Part shown: one piece after another, positions 33,792 through 44,331 of the stretch
Position numbering within the stretch: the first letter of the stretch is position 1
Layout: each line of letters begins with the position of its first letter
Assembly (NCBI RefSeq): GCF_963675165.1
Contig: NC_087388.1
Coordinates: 4,903,047-4,967,046 of the forward strand
Direction of reading: 5' to 3'
DNA length: 64,000 bases
From: Halichondria panicea
Taxonomy: Eukaryota; Porifera; Demospongiae; Suberitida; Halichondriidae
Notes under the pieces: model-generated
Databases searched by the model: none
What the model was told of the DNA's origin: nothing
The model's input: the letters and a program-made list of their open reading frames with translations, nothing else
Translations under genes and position numbers: made by a program

Positions 33792-34772
33792 ATGCATATG
33801 ATTATAAGCTGCATGATATTATATATGTGCATGTAGATGTCTAAATCTGGGGAATTTAGCTAGCAGAGTAGGACCCACACCTAACACAGCAGTGTAAGCA
33901 AGTTTGTCTATAGTGATACATTGAAGGTTGGTTAGCTATAATTATAATTAGTATTGCATTGTCCTGCACGAAAAATGTCTATGGTATTATATATAGGTAC
34001 CTTTTTGCTTGCCTATAGTTTATTAGTAAGTGCCATTGTGTTTGATGAAGTTTTGTGGAGTCAGTGTTGCACTTCAATTCTAAATTCAGGGAGGAATGAT
34101 GAATTAAATGTCATTCTTTTATTGAAGGTGTGTTTACTATTATTTTGCTGTACATACACAATTGTTCTTTTCAAGTCTGTCAGCAGATATTCCGCCAACT
34201 ATTCTAACATGCTTGTTGCATACCGTATAGCGGGAAATTTTTACAAGTGCAGATGTTTGCTAAATGGCTCGAGAGCCCCAGAAGAAAAATCTGCTGTTGC
34301 AATAATTTGTATTCAAACAATAATTTGCATGTGCAAACGTATACTACCCCTTTATACTGGTCAAATTGTTGTAAATTTTAACAACAATCTGGGAGGTAGC
34401 TGCTATCAACTTGTGAATGTTGCATGATATTGGATTCTGTGGCAGATTGGATAGTATCATGAGAATGCGATTATCCTTTGAAGTTCTGCTGAGCTGTTCA
34501 GCTAGGACACACACAAAAAAAGTTTAAAACCAGCTATACAGCATGTAGGACTGAGTAGTATCCATTGGTAGACCCTCTGGACTATCTTGGTAGCCATAGA
34601 ATATTTTCGAAGAGGAATTTGTGTACACAGGCACTTCACAAGTGGACACAAGCACTACAATAGTCTACATGCGTGCTAAGCAGCTTAGTTGACCAGAGTG
34701 CAGCTTTTAAAGGCCACACATACTTCCATCGAGGCAGCAGCAAGGCATAATCGACTGGTTGGTGTGTGTGTG

Positions 34773-34805
<33 letters not shown>

Positions 34806-35026
34806 CCAACCATTGACCCACGCCCATCTTCTAAGCTAGTCTGGCCACGCCCTCCCCAAATTAGTCTTGCAAAGAGGCTGGAATTCGAGACTACTTCTAA
34901 CCCAAGTCTTCATTGGGGGCGGCGATCAAATCAAGCTAAGTTGGTGGGTTGGGCTGACCACAAATTCAAATTCAAACTAAAGTGATGACCCTTTTCCCGA
35001 TTGAACAATTGAACGGTAAAGGGATA
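33792..35026. mobile_element. Nested element remnants with a (TG)n run
   Basis: CCGTATAGCGGGAAATTT at 34221 resembles the left end of the CCGTATAGCG MITEs; a matching right end (TTTCCCGCTATA) is at 35520-35531, so one larger relative may span both. Inside, 34345-35024 is an inverted relative of the ATATCCCTTTACCG element at 12629-13260, ending GGTAAAGGGATA. A (TG)n run occupies 34761-34804. The 157-codon frame at 33954-34427 overlaps these repeats and is not called. Confidence 0.5.
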
Positions 35027-35446
35027 CAGTAGACTCTCGTTATTCCGACTCTCTAAAGTATGCATGGCCACCTCGATATAATTATGGGCCATTTGCATGG
35101 TTTGGCACGGATTGCTAGCTATAGATATTAACTGCACAAAAATCACTCTGAAGTGAAGTACGGCCACTCGCTATTCCGTATACTGGCCAGTGCTGGCTGC
35201 CCCAAACATGTAATTTTATACGTTTATTACAGCTGGATACAACGTTTGGGGTGTGGTTTAGCAGTAAATAGAGAGCAGAATGATTAATTATCCTTCATTT
35301 TCCTCGAGATAAGAACTACAAAATTAGTCATTAGATTCAAGATAAGGTCGTTTCTAAGCCGCGGCTATTTCCTGAAATACAGCCACTTCGCTATTCCGGC
35401 CAAGCTGCACTATCCCAAGGGTGACCAGATTAACGAGAGTCTACTG
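35027..35446. mobile_element. 420-bp MITE, CAGTAGACTCTCG ends, TA target
   Basis: CAGTAGACTCTCGTTA at the left, TAACGAGAGTCTACTG at the right, TA on both sides (35025-35026, 35447-35448). The end sequence and TA target resemble pogo/Tigger-type elements (family knowledge). Inserted exactly at the end of the GGTAAAGGGATA element. Confidence 0.75.
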
Positions 35447-35612
35447 TAAATACCGGTGTGTGGGAGTTTCATTCAATTTTAATTTTTGCATTAACCTCAA
35501 AAATTTGCTCAGCACAAAAATTTCCCGCTATAATTATATATATACAATAAATTATCATATGCAAGGTCATTTGTATTTCTCTTACTCTAATGTGCATTCA
35601 GTTTGAAACAAG

Positions 35613-36315
35613 CATGGCGAGTAACAAGACATTTACAATTCAAGATACCAATACTGGTTTGCCTGGAGTCTCCCCTACCTCACCCACCTCTTTCCCACCA
35701 AATTCTTATTGCAATTCATCAGATGAAGAAGTGGAAACAACTCCTAACCATTCATCGATAAACCCTTCTGTAGTCGTTGTTAAGTCCCAGGTTACTGATG
35801 ATGATACTGGTATACCGTCGAGCAGGATATTTATGCTCAGATGCTGGAAGACATTTGCGATAATATGCCAACTGGGGTGGGTACAAACGTAGAATATACC
35901 CCTTACGGTGGTGAAAAATTGTTGGATGGTGCATATACACTTGATTTTCATGGCATACAGGATATAAAGAAAAAACCAAAAGTTGCTGACATTAAGCATT
36001 TAGATATTACTCAGGTATATTAAGGGTGCCCGCACATAGTAACAAATTGACATAATTTAACCACAAAAATGCAACGTTTAGATCCTGAGACTTGCACACG
36101 CAGTATTTAATTTCAATGCGTGCGCTAGTATAGTAGTAACCACAAGTAACAACATAGTGGTTTTGTGAGAATGTCTTCAATTAAATTAACTACAAGCTGC
36201 AAAAGAAAATCAGGTAGCTACACAAACTAATAAATCAATAACAAAATAACACAATCCAATAAATACAGAGCCAGATTTGTAGCAAAGGAGTGCCTTCAGT
36301 AGTAGATGGGAGAAA
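35613..36315 (+). pseudogene. Frameshifted gene remnant of unknown family
   Basis: ATG at 35613 (MASNKTFTIQDTNTGLPGV) opens a Ser/Pro-rich region, then SSDEEVETTPNHSSI and VTDDDTGIPS. At about 35818 the convincing frame jumps by one base to EQDIYAQMLEDICDNMPTGV and continues VEYTPYGGEKLLDGAYTLDF to a GTATAT donor at 36015. A second exon from 36270 (SQICSKGVPSVVDGRN, phase 0, donor GTAAGT at 36316) fits. No plausible intron explains the jump, so it is a frameshift, or an assembly error. No family recognised. Confidence 0.45.
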
Positions 36316-37454
36316 CGTAAGTGTGCCAATAGACCCCAGTCTCAGTACAATCAGCACGAGTGTCCGAGTTCCTCAACTAGCATTAGTCACACAGCAGGTT
36401 GGATTGTCTTTTAATGTTAATACACACTGTCTTCATTTGTGTCGAGTGGAGACGTTTCTCTTCAGTGCTTTAGACGTGTACTATCCACGATTCGAGCTGT
36501 TCATGGCACTATCCAGTGTTGTCCTTTCTCCTCAATGGCCACCTGCATGTTGATACGTCCGGTTGAGTGGCTGGTTGGGTCTTTCACCATGTTCCAGCAC
36601 ACAATGGCATCGCATCCTTCAGAAGCTGGAGATCCTTGCCACCAAGTTAGCAGAATGGTCCTGTGGTCAGATACGAAAAAAATATTGTGAACAGGGGTGA
36701 TGACAAAAATAGGTTGGTTCCTATGGATGGATTCTACCTGACCCGGTGCCACTACATAATTATTCACTGTACATGCACATGTATTGTCCAGATGAAGGGG
36801 ACAGTCACCTTTCTGGCAAAAAACTTGGGATGGAGGACCTATACTTACAAACACGCTAGGAACTCGTCTGGAAGGTTGGCAATCTGTGCTATTATTTATT
36901 TTATGTATCACACTCACAGAAGCTCATTTCCAGATGTCCTGGCGATGGAGGCAGTTACGACACACCATTCACTGATCAGCTGCCTCCCCAACCTCCCTAT
37001 TCGGTCTGCTAATAAGCAGATGGAGCTGTGTGGACCTCACAAAAGCGGAGGTTCCACCAATCTGATGCCCGGGGAAGCCAAGCATTACTGCAGCCCAGAC
37101 AAAGAGACTGGTCCAACTTGGCCTGGAGCACAGCACTCTGGTGACACTGAGGTCCAAGAGTGGTATTACACACAGGCTTTCATGGAAGCTCTGAAGGGGA
37201 AGGGAGTGAAAAGCAAGGCCCTGTGTATCAAGCTAGCAAAGCTAGTTCATAGTTTACCTTCAAAGTCCATCAAAACAGCAGCCAACCCTGGCAGAAGTCT
37301 ATGAGCCAGCCAATTGTCAGCGCTGTCTGTAGCCCCAGCGTTGCCTATCTCTTCTCTTCAGGCTACTAACAAATGGCTCTTGATCTTCAACGCTAATTCT
37401 GCACTCTACGTACGCAATTGGGGCGTGGTCTACAGGCTTACGTCTTAATTTATA
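36316..37454. other. GC-richer stretch with coding-like frames, not resolved
   Basis: Open frames at 36290-36553, 36439-36690 and 36663-37304 (plus) overlap one another without a consistent splice chain. Base composition is closer to even than the AT-rich surroundings, especially 36930-37300. It may be the decayed continuation of the gene at 35613, or old transposon coding DNA. I cannot support a product. Confidence 0.3.
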
Positions 37455-37478
37455 CTCTAGCGTACGCGTACGCTAGAG
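37455..37478. repeat. Perfect 24-bp palindrome
   Basis: CTCTAGCGTACG followed at once by CGTACGCTAGAG, no spacer. Not part of a recognised element. Confidence 0.85.
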
Positions 37479-37587
37479 CCAGATATAAAAAGTGTTCGAT
37501 CTGACTATCTACGTACAGGACTTGGTCTATATTTAGCATGCTGCTATAATTAGGTAAGGTGAACAAAGTTACGGGCTGACTTTGTCC

Positions 37588-38013
37588 ATATGTGACAGGC
37601 TCTGGGAAAACCAGACTATTGGAGCAGAATTTAGTATTGAGCTACAGCTAAATTTATGCCTACAGTATAAAATCTCAAATAAAATGTTATTGATGTATAA
37701 GTATCTACAGTCCTTCTACTACCTCTCTGTAAAATCTGATGCTCTAAATCCAACTCTTTCCATCGAAACGCTTCGTCCAAAGTTTCGCTATTACCTTATT
37801 TTTCCTAATTAAGCAATCTTTGAGAGTCGTTTTTCTCGATACTACATTTTACGGCTTTGAGTTTCCAACGCGCATGACTCGGGTATGAAACTAGGTATGT
37901 GAACACTAAGCATATCATTGTGTAGGCAATGCTCTGCTCTATTATTTGGTACATTAATCACACATATTTTAGTCTGCTCCAATAGTCTGGTTTTCCCAGA
38001 GCCTGTCACATAT
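37588..38013. mobile_element. 426-bp element with 41-bp inverted ends
   Basis: Arms 37588-37628 (ATATGTGACAGGCTCTGGGA...) and 37973-38013. A 76-codon frame inside (37582-37812) is not convincing. Likely a MITE. Confidence 0.75.
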
Positions 38014-38382
38014 ACGGTCTAGATTTTTCTCTAGAGGGTGTGTCATGACAAAAAATTCTCATAAATAGATAACAAAGAGATTTTACAACAAAAGCTCTTC
38101 GTAATGTTGAAGAGCTGTGTGTAGTGCACCTGCAAACAAACAATCAAGTCCATAGCTCTACTGGTTTCCTAAGCGGAACTTCTTTTAGCTATATGATGAA
38201 AATCAAGTGTAAAATCTGTTGTCATCATCCTTTCCTCTCCATTTTTGGAATGCACACTAGTAGAGTGTTGCTTCATAATCCTGTGAAGGATCCATGTCTC
38301 CCCTGCAGGTAGTTTCATAGTTAGCTTTCCCTAGCAACGTGTGTGTGGGCGTACGTGGGCGTAGGTGTTCCAGCACCCTTAA

Positions 38383-38899
38383 GGACTGGGACCTTCAATT
38401 ATTGCTGAATCAGCTAAAACGCAGCCACGCCCACGATTTTTAATATGTTTTGTGTGTAAAAATTTTGTGCAGCTACTGATCTTTTTTAGTTCTAAAAACG
38501 GTGTTCTAAACCTTCCTTTTAGCTCTTAATTCTTAGTGTAGTAGGTAGTTCAAAGGCTTAAGCAGACATATCTGCTGGGAGAGAGCCACTTCTTTGGCCA
38601 AAGGTGAGATTTTGCACAAAACTTAGTCTTACAGCTGACAATAAGTGACATTTTTATTTTTATAGGCTAATAACTTACTCTAAATAGAACATGATGCTCT
38701 CTCCCAGCGGATATGTCTGCTTAAGCCTTTGAACTACCTACTACACTAAGAATTAAGAGCTAAAAGGAAGGTTTAGAACACCGTTTTTAGAACTAAAAAA
38801 GATCAGTAGCTGCACAAAATTTTTACACACAAAACATATTAAAAATCGTGGGCGTGGCTGCGTTTTAGCTGATTCAGCAATAATTGAAGGTCCCAGTCC
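38383..38899. mobile_element. 517-bp foldback element with 204-bp arms, TTAA on both sides
   Basis: Arms 38383-38586 and 38696-38899 are inverted and nearly identical, starting GGACTGGGACCTTCAATTA. TTAA flanks both ends (38379-38382, 38900-38903), the target of piggyBac-type elements (family knowledge), although TTAA could also be part of the inverted ends. Its right edge is 11 bp from the start codon of gene C. Confidence 0.8.
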
Positions 38900-38914
38900 T
38901 TAATATACCTGAGT

Positions 38915-40285
38915 ATGAAAACCCTTCTAAAGCTCGCCCGCAGAAGAGGATTTCGCATGTTACAAATGATTTTGTTTCCTAAAAAAGTTGACAAATTCTG
39001 GACAATTCTTAAAAATGTTTGGATTATTAGCGAGCTTCTTTTTCTCTTTACAGGCCTCAGTCTATCAATATACGATATAACTACAACAGACTCCGAGTCT
39101 GTTGCACTGTACTCTTGGATTGAGTTGGGATTTGCTAGTCTCGGGTGCTTACTGGCTACAGTGGATGCAGTTGCCTCTTTATGGCCGTGTCAAGTGTGCT
39201 GCAATGCTTTTGGAAATGTTTGTGATCGATGCCATTTTCTTAAATCGTGCTTGAACACTGGTCGGATTTTGCTCACTGAGCTTATAATAACTCCCCTTAT
39301 AATCTGTGATCTATTTGGTCTTTTCATCGAGCAAGATTACAAGTGTGAAAATGAAAATCAATGCGTAAAGTTTGCTCACTTTGTAATAGATGTTGTTGCT
39401 ACCATCCTTTTTCTTTATATTGTTCGCATTTTCGTTCTTGTTGCCACAGTCAAAAGCATATACAAAATTCAGTCTCCCAAAGAAGGTAGCGAAGAGAAAG
39501 GAACTGTGCCTACTAGACCTCAGGTTGAGAAACGTGCATTCAAGTTTACTGTCTTCCTTGTTATACATACGGCTCTTCAATTACTTGCTCATTTCATCAT
39601 GATTGTTGCCATCGGTGCATAAATACGCTACGAAAACAACCACCTTTACAGTCAGTCTGTCAGCAGTTGTCCCGGAAATTACTGTATAAGCGGTTTCCTT
39701 ATTTACATGTCTACTGCTGCTTGTATCTTGCCCATTCTTGGACTCTTCAGCTACTTTGTATACACTAACTTTTGGTTTCAAGAATGTCCAATCTCTGTTC
39801 TTGTTGACTTTTTGCACGTGATTGTAGCACCTGGTGGAAAGGATATTATCGAAATGAAAGAAAAAAAGAAAATAGACAAAAATGCTTTGGTAAGAACAAT
39901 AAACTCCATAAGCAACAACGTGCAGAATAATTTCAAGGAACTTGTACAGACAAGCTTTAAGACAAAACCATTCAGGAATTCAACGTGTGTAGTTTTCTGC
40001 CTCTTTTATGCAGCTTGTCAGTTGGCTTTTTACATAGTTGCTGGATATGGGTATGTTAGTGTGAGTCACATCCTCGACAGTCCATGGCTGTTTGGTTTCA
40101 CTATTTTCGGAGGAGTATATCTATTGTTGATTAACATTTACGTCTTCATTATTGCTGCCTATTGGTTCATTATCATAGTAACCTTGACGACTTTACAGGT
40201 GCTTGAAATATTGATATATCTCGCTTATTGTTTATGCGTGACATGTGACATTCTTAACAATCCTTGTAAATATTTACAATCGTAA
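38915..40285 (+). pseudogene. Gene C: third A/B family member, N-terminally truncated, one in-frame TAA
   Basis: One continuous frame of 456 sense codons plus stop from ATG 38915 to 40285, broken only by TAA at 39620-39622. It aligns with the membrane core of A and B: MKTLLKLARRRGFRM matches the region of A from residue 198, and FWTILKNVWIISELLFLF, HFIMIVAIGA and YFVYTNFWFQECPISV follow. The TAA falls exactly where A and B have a conserved lysine (VGAKIAYE, IGGKIRYD; here GA-stop-IRYENNHLY), so a single AAA-to-TAA change explains it. The long hydrophilic N-terminus of A and B is absent; a foldback element ends 11 bp upstream. No other lesion in 1.37 kb, so inactivation is recent, or the stop is an assembly error, recoded or read through. 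ATTAAA at 40589 could be its poly(A) signal. Confidence 0.85.
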
Positions 40286-40665
40286 CTGGACTCATAGGTA
40301 GACTATATCAGTATAACTTATCGTTTATAGAGTGTTCATGCAGTTTGTTAATTTGTATACCAGTCCTAAGCAGTAATTGTAGCTTACCACAGTCATGTAA
40401 GTGGCGCTGTGAGTTAGAATTTAATTTTTGTAAAAAAGTGTCTTTTTTAATTTATTGTGGATCGATTGCAATTTTAAACAGTGTAGTTTCAAATTTATTG
40501 TGGATCGACTGCATGGTTAGAATTTCATTTTTGTAAAACAGTGTAGATTCAATATTTGTAGTTGTTCTGATTGCTGGTTGATACTCCAATTAAATGTTGA
40601 TCATTACATGAATAACGTGACAGCATCACAGGCATATGCATGCATGCTCAACACAAGTGATCCTT

Positions 40666-41613
40666 ATATCCCTTTCCTTGCCATTCGTGAAATCTGGAAC
40701 AGGAGCGTCTTTAGGTCGATCAATTAGTGTGGATCCGGCCTCACCACGCCTCCAAGTCATTCTATTAGTCTAGATCCGGCTAGCAATTCTAGCTGGGACT
40801 CCCAGTTCTAGCTCCTTTTGTTTAGCGTGTCAGAGACTGGGAGAAGATGATTGGCACTCCCTGGCTCCTTTGGATGTACAGCTGTCCAGATCCCTAGAAC
40901 ATACCCTCCATTCTGACGAGTTATCAGTGCATAGGGTGCTTACTAGATTCTTGCCAGCCAGTACAGTTCAAGCTACACACAGCACCGCTCAACTATTCTC
41001 TACCCCATTATCTAGCTAAATCTGGTCCAACTAGACAGCAGACACAGCTAGTTAATTCAGTAAAGCCAGGGGTAGCCCTACTTCTACGGTTGTTCAGTAC
41101 CCACGGTAACAATTCCTCTGGGCTGGGCTAACTAGTTGAGCCACGCCTCCCAATTCTCAAGGCTAGGTACATGTCTCTGTCTAGCTGCTTCTTCAGCTTC
41201 TTGCTCAGTTTTGTGGCTTAGAGAAAGGCCAGCTACTCAGGGGGAAGAGTCCAGATGAAAGTCTGGCAGCCAGGTGACGTCCAAACGGTCAGTTATTCTT
41301 TCCACCAACTTTTTAATCTAGTCTAGTCCTGCTTGCACTGCTACTACTACTGCTGCCTACTGCTGCTACTCTTCCTAGCTAGTCAAAGGTTTCTTTTTTT
41401 TTTTTTTTTTTTTTATAACTACATATGCACAAAGAGACATCAAAGCTTACATCAAAGGACACAGATTTTTAGCCTACTTGACTGATAAGGCGGTTACCTA
41501 GACTACAGTTTGTTTGTCAGGGAGGAGCTCACATACAACTTCATCTAATTCATCATAACGATTCCTTACCCATTGTTGTAATTTCTACAACAGATTGCCA
41601 AGGAAAGAGATAT
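40666..41613. mobile_element. 948-bp element with ATATCCCTTTCCTTG ends
   Basis: Left end ATATCCCTTTCCTTG at 40666, right end CAAGGAAAGAGATAT ending 41613 (one mismatch). Contains a long T-run (41394-41414) and GTTGTAATTTCTACAAC near the right end. A nearly identical copy lacking the left end lies at 22544-23455. Ends resemble the 12629-13260 family. Confidence 0.8.
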
Positions 41614-42165
41614 ACGATGCTTGGATCAGACGTATAAGCTATCACTGCATGTAGCCAGAATAGTTGCCGTTGGTTTGCAAATAAAATGCAGCTAGATATA
41701 ATAATTATAGGTTGACAACATATTTAAATCAATATTCTTGTGGTCCTAAACTCAAACACGTTACAAGGTATACTATAATTATACTCACTATAGTTTATAA
41801 TATAGCCGTATTATGCATGGCGGCTATAAAAATTTGGGCACAAAACAATTTGCAAAAGGATCACATGCATGCAAGATCCGCAATATATGCCACTATAACT
41901 ACGACTCACATGCATGATCAGGTGGGAAAACGTGAAGGAGTTGAGCGATGATGGTCTTTTCATAATGCAGAGAAAGCAATGCAATTGCCAAACTGAAAAC
42001 TGAAGGGCAGATCACATCCATGCACTGTACTTTTTGATGATGCCGAAGATCTGAAACTATAATTTTATGTGTGCATGTGTGTGTGTGTGTGTGTGTGTAT
42101 GTGTGTGTGTGTGCGTTATAAGGCGAACTCATGCACGTAATACTGTTCTATTCAGCTATATAACA
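41614..42165. other. Intergenic DNA with a (GT)n run
   Basis: No gene seen. (GT)n, slightly interrupted, at about 42076-42114. Confidence 0.5.
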
Positions 42166-42737
42166 CAGTGGCGTAGGAAGATTTTTTGCAATGGGGGGCT
42201 CAGAGTAGTCTGGCCACGCCCTCCCCAACTATCAAAGACTGAAAGAGGCTGGAATTCGAGACTAGGCTCATAGATCAATCATTATCAATAAATTAATATC
42301 TCTGTGGTAGATCTATCACTTTGCACTTTAGACTTTCGCATTGAAATAATCACGTAATTACAGTTTAATAGCTGCAGGGCTGCAGCCAGCATGCTGTAGC
42401 TAAGCTAACTCAACAGTTCAAGCTAAACATTGTTCTCCAACAAGGGGGGGGCTCAAGCCCCTGGAGCCACCCCACTTCCTAGCCTCGAGACCAGCCGTTT
42501 GTTATCTGAAAGAACGCCTGGTCAAGTTCCAATGTAGCACTCGTTCTAGCTGAGTCAGCGTTTTATAGCATCATAATGATATTCATGGGTAATACACCTT
42601 GGACGGACCTTGTGCGGGCAATTTACTGGTCCAAGAAATTCCTGGACCATAGGACGAGTGCTACATTGGAACTTGACCAGGCGTTCTTTCAGATAACGAA
42701 CGGCTGGTCTCGAGGCTACCCACTTCCTACGCCACTG
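42166..42737. mobile_element. 572-bp CAGTGGCG-type element, 5-bp target duplication
   Basis: Starts CAGTGGCGTAGGAAG and ends with its exact reverse complement; flanked by TAACA at 42161-42165 and 42738-42742. It is itself interrupted by the foldback at 42480-42718. Confidence 0.88.
42480..42718. mobile_element. 239-bp foldback nested in the CAGTGGCG element
   Basis: Inverted arms of about 66 bp starting TAGCCTCGAGACCAGCCGTT, with only one or two differences. The same TAGCCTCGAGACCA end also occurs near 46390. Confidence 0.75.
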
Positions 42738-42839
42738 TAACAAGACATTTCACCATTGAAAATGATTTATATAATTATGTAATGTGTTCTTAATGAACAC
42801 ACCCCCTTCATTACTTACCATAAACTCAAGATCACTCAA

Positions 42840-43002
42840 ATACATTAGCCCCAGGTTGTACGAGCTGCAAATCCTTGAATATTGGCACGTGCCCACTGCA
42901 TGGTGTGTGGTGTGTGCAATCTGAATGGAGAAGTACGAAGATTGGTGTTTCCCTCAATAGAATATTGGGGACAAGGTAGTTTTCTGTGAGGTGAGAGTCT
43001 TG
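42840..43002 (+). other. Exon-like cysteine-rich frame
   Basis: An open frame reads APGCTSCKSLNIGTCPLHGV, then SEWRSTKIGVSLNRIL to a stop near 43002. The CX2C...CPLHG pattern followed by a V-S-L run recalls the segment before the SET/PR domain of PRDM-type proteins, but no further exon is visible. Weak; offered as a possible gene remnant. Confidence 0.2.
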
Positions 43003-43343
43003 TCTTTGTGCTCCCCTTAGTCTAAGGTCCCCTTCTTCACTGATGCTCAGTTATGCAGCTCAGTCTTTATTAGGTATAACTCTCAAGCGCATGTGCAGTT
43101 CTAGACAGATTCTGCACATGCGCTAGAGTTATAGAGCCACGTGGCAAGAATCTTAAGTCTTGTTCTTGTACATGGTTTGTTAGAACTTCTGAAGTACTAC
43201 GAGTAAAACAACAACAACAACAGGTGAACATTATTCATATGAGAGAGGATAGCTCTAGGATTGTATGTGTGGCTACTATAGATATCTTCAATGTATGATG
43301 TTATAATCTACTCCATTACATGCACACGTACACGTACACGTAC

Positions 43344-43560
43344 CTGTAACAGTTATCTGACGTTGTCGACACAATGGTATTGGACCTGTTACTATTCCAA
43401 GCGGATCAGGGCGGAGACCTGGACAAGATACAACAGAAAAGACGTCGACAAGATCATACGAATACGATGATCGATGGAGAAAATGTGAGTTGAAGTTCAT
43501 ATGTGCGTCTGTACTGACGGGGAAAGTTGGTTTTAATGACATCATGTCGTCCCGTGGCAT
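43344..43560 (-). other. Isolated exon-like frame
   Basis: Complement frame from ATG 43560 (MPRDDMMSLKPTFPVSTDAH), through VSCPGLRPDPLGIVTG, to a CAG/GTACGT donor at 43344. Downstream exons were not found. The adjacent repeated (GTACAC)n makes the donor itself repeat-derived. Function unknown. Confidence 0.2.
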
Positions 43561-44097
43561 GTATCATAAAGCATTGCCAAATCTGTTGCGTTAGGAGTTA
43601 ATAGCTTTTCTTGAGATTTTAATAGCTAGCAATGCCGCAATTAGGTGTCTAGTTAGATCCTTTAATATACACCAAACAGAAGTTTGAACGACCATATAGA
43701 GCTCTGGTTACATATTAAAGTGGAGGTATAGTGTACAAAAATCGTTTTGAAGCAGCGTAACAAAAACACACGATCTGGCCGACTATGCCTTCTGAAAGAA
43801 GTTTTTCTATGCATTGAAATGTTGGTCCACAAACACAAGTTATGGCAGTTATGTCTGTTTGAAAATACTACAAATGTAATACTATGATCCTGCATCCTTT
43901 CCATACATACCAGCTCTACCCCAGTGTTGCGTATGTTTCTCAGTGATGCTATAGCAACCCTCCACCCTCTTTAGACAAGCACTCATGCCTGTCCAACGTA
44001 ATTAATTTTTGTGGAGGAACAGCTATGTTGTAGCTGGAGCATAATTCCAACGATTTAATGCCCAGAAAATTGTCCTTATTGATTTAAAATTAACATA

Positions 44098-44331
44098 CCG
44101 TATAGCGCGAAATTTTCGAGGGGCTTAATTTTCGCGGATTTCGTGGGTTAGAATTCTACACGAAAATTAAGTCCACAAAAAGTGTTCTTTAATTAGAATT
44201 ACCTGCTATCATGCAAAGATTTAAAGGCGTGGCTTCCGGTAAGCAGCTATTCCGCGAACATTGTGCAACGAAATGGTTTTTAGAGGCCAATCCACGAAAT
44301 ATAAGTGCCTCGAAAATTTCGCGCTATACGG
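44098..44331. mobile_element. 234-bp MITE (CCGTATAGCGCG family), TA target duplication, with empty site at 50734
   Basis: TA at 44096-44097 and 44332-44333. The duplicated segment reads AACATAATCTGTTTT at 50731-50744 where this copy reads AACATA, element, TAGTCTGTTTT, so the insertion and its 2-bp target duplication are proven by comparison within the window. Confidence 0.92.

Noticed and set aside
33954-34427. 157-codon plus-strand frame with hydrophobic stretches
   Set aside because: It overlaps the CCGTATAGCG-like end and the inverted relative of the 12629-13260 element, so it is chance open repeat DNA.
34636-34985. Frames with runs of THTHTH or CVCVCV
   Set aside because: They translate the (TG)n microsatellite.
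36663-37304. 213-codon plus-strand frame as a gene
   Set aside because: Overlapping frames look equally coding, the start is arbitrary, and no exon chain fits; kept only as unresolved coding-like DNA.
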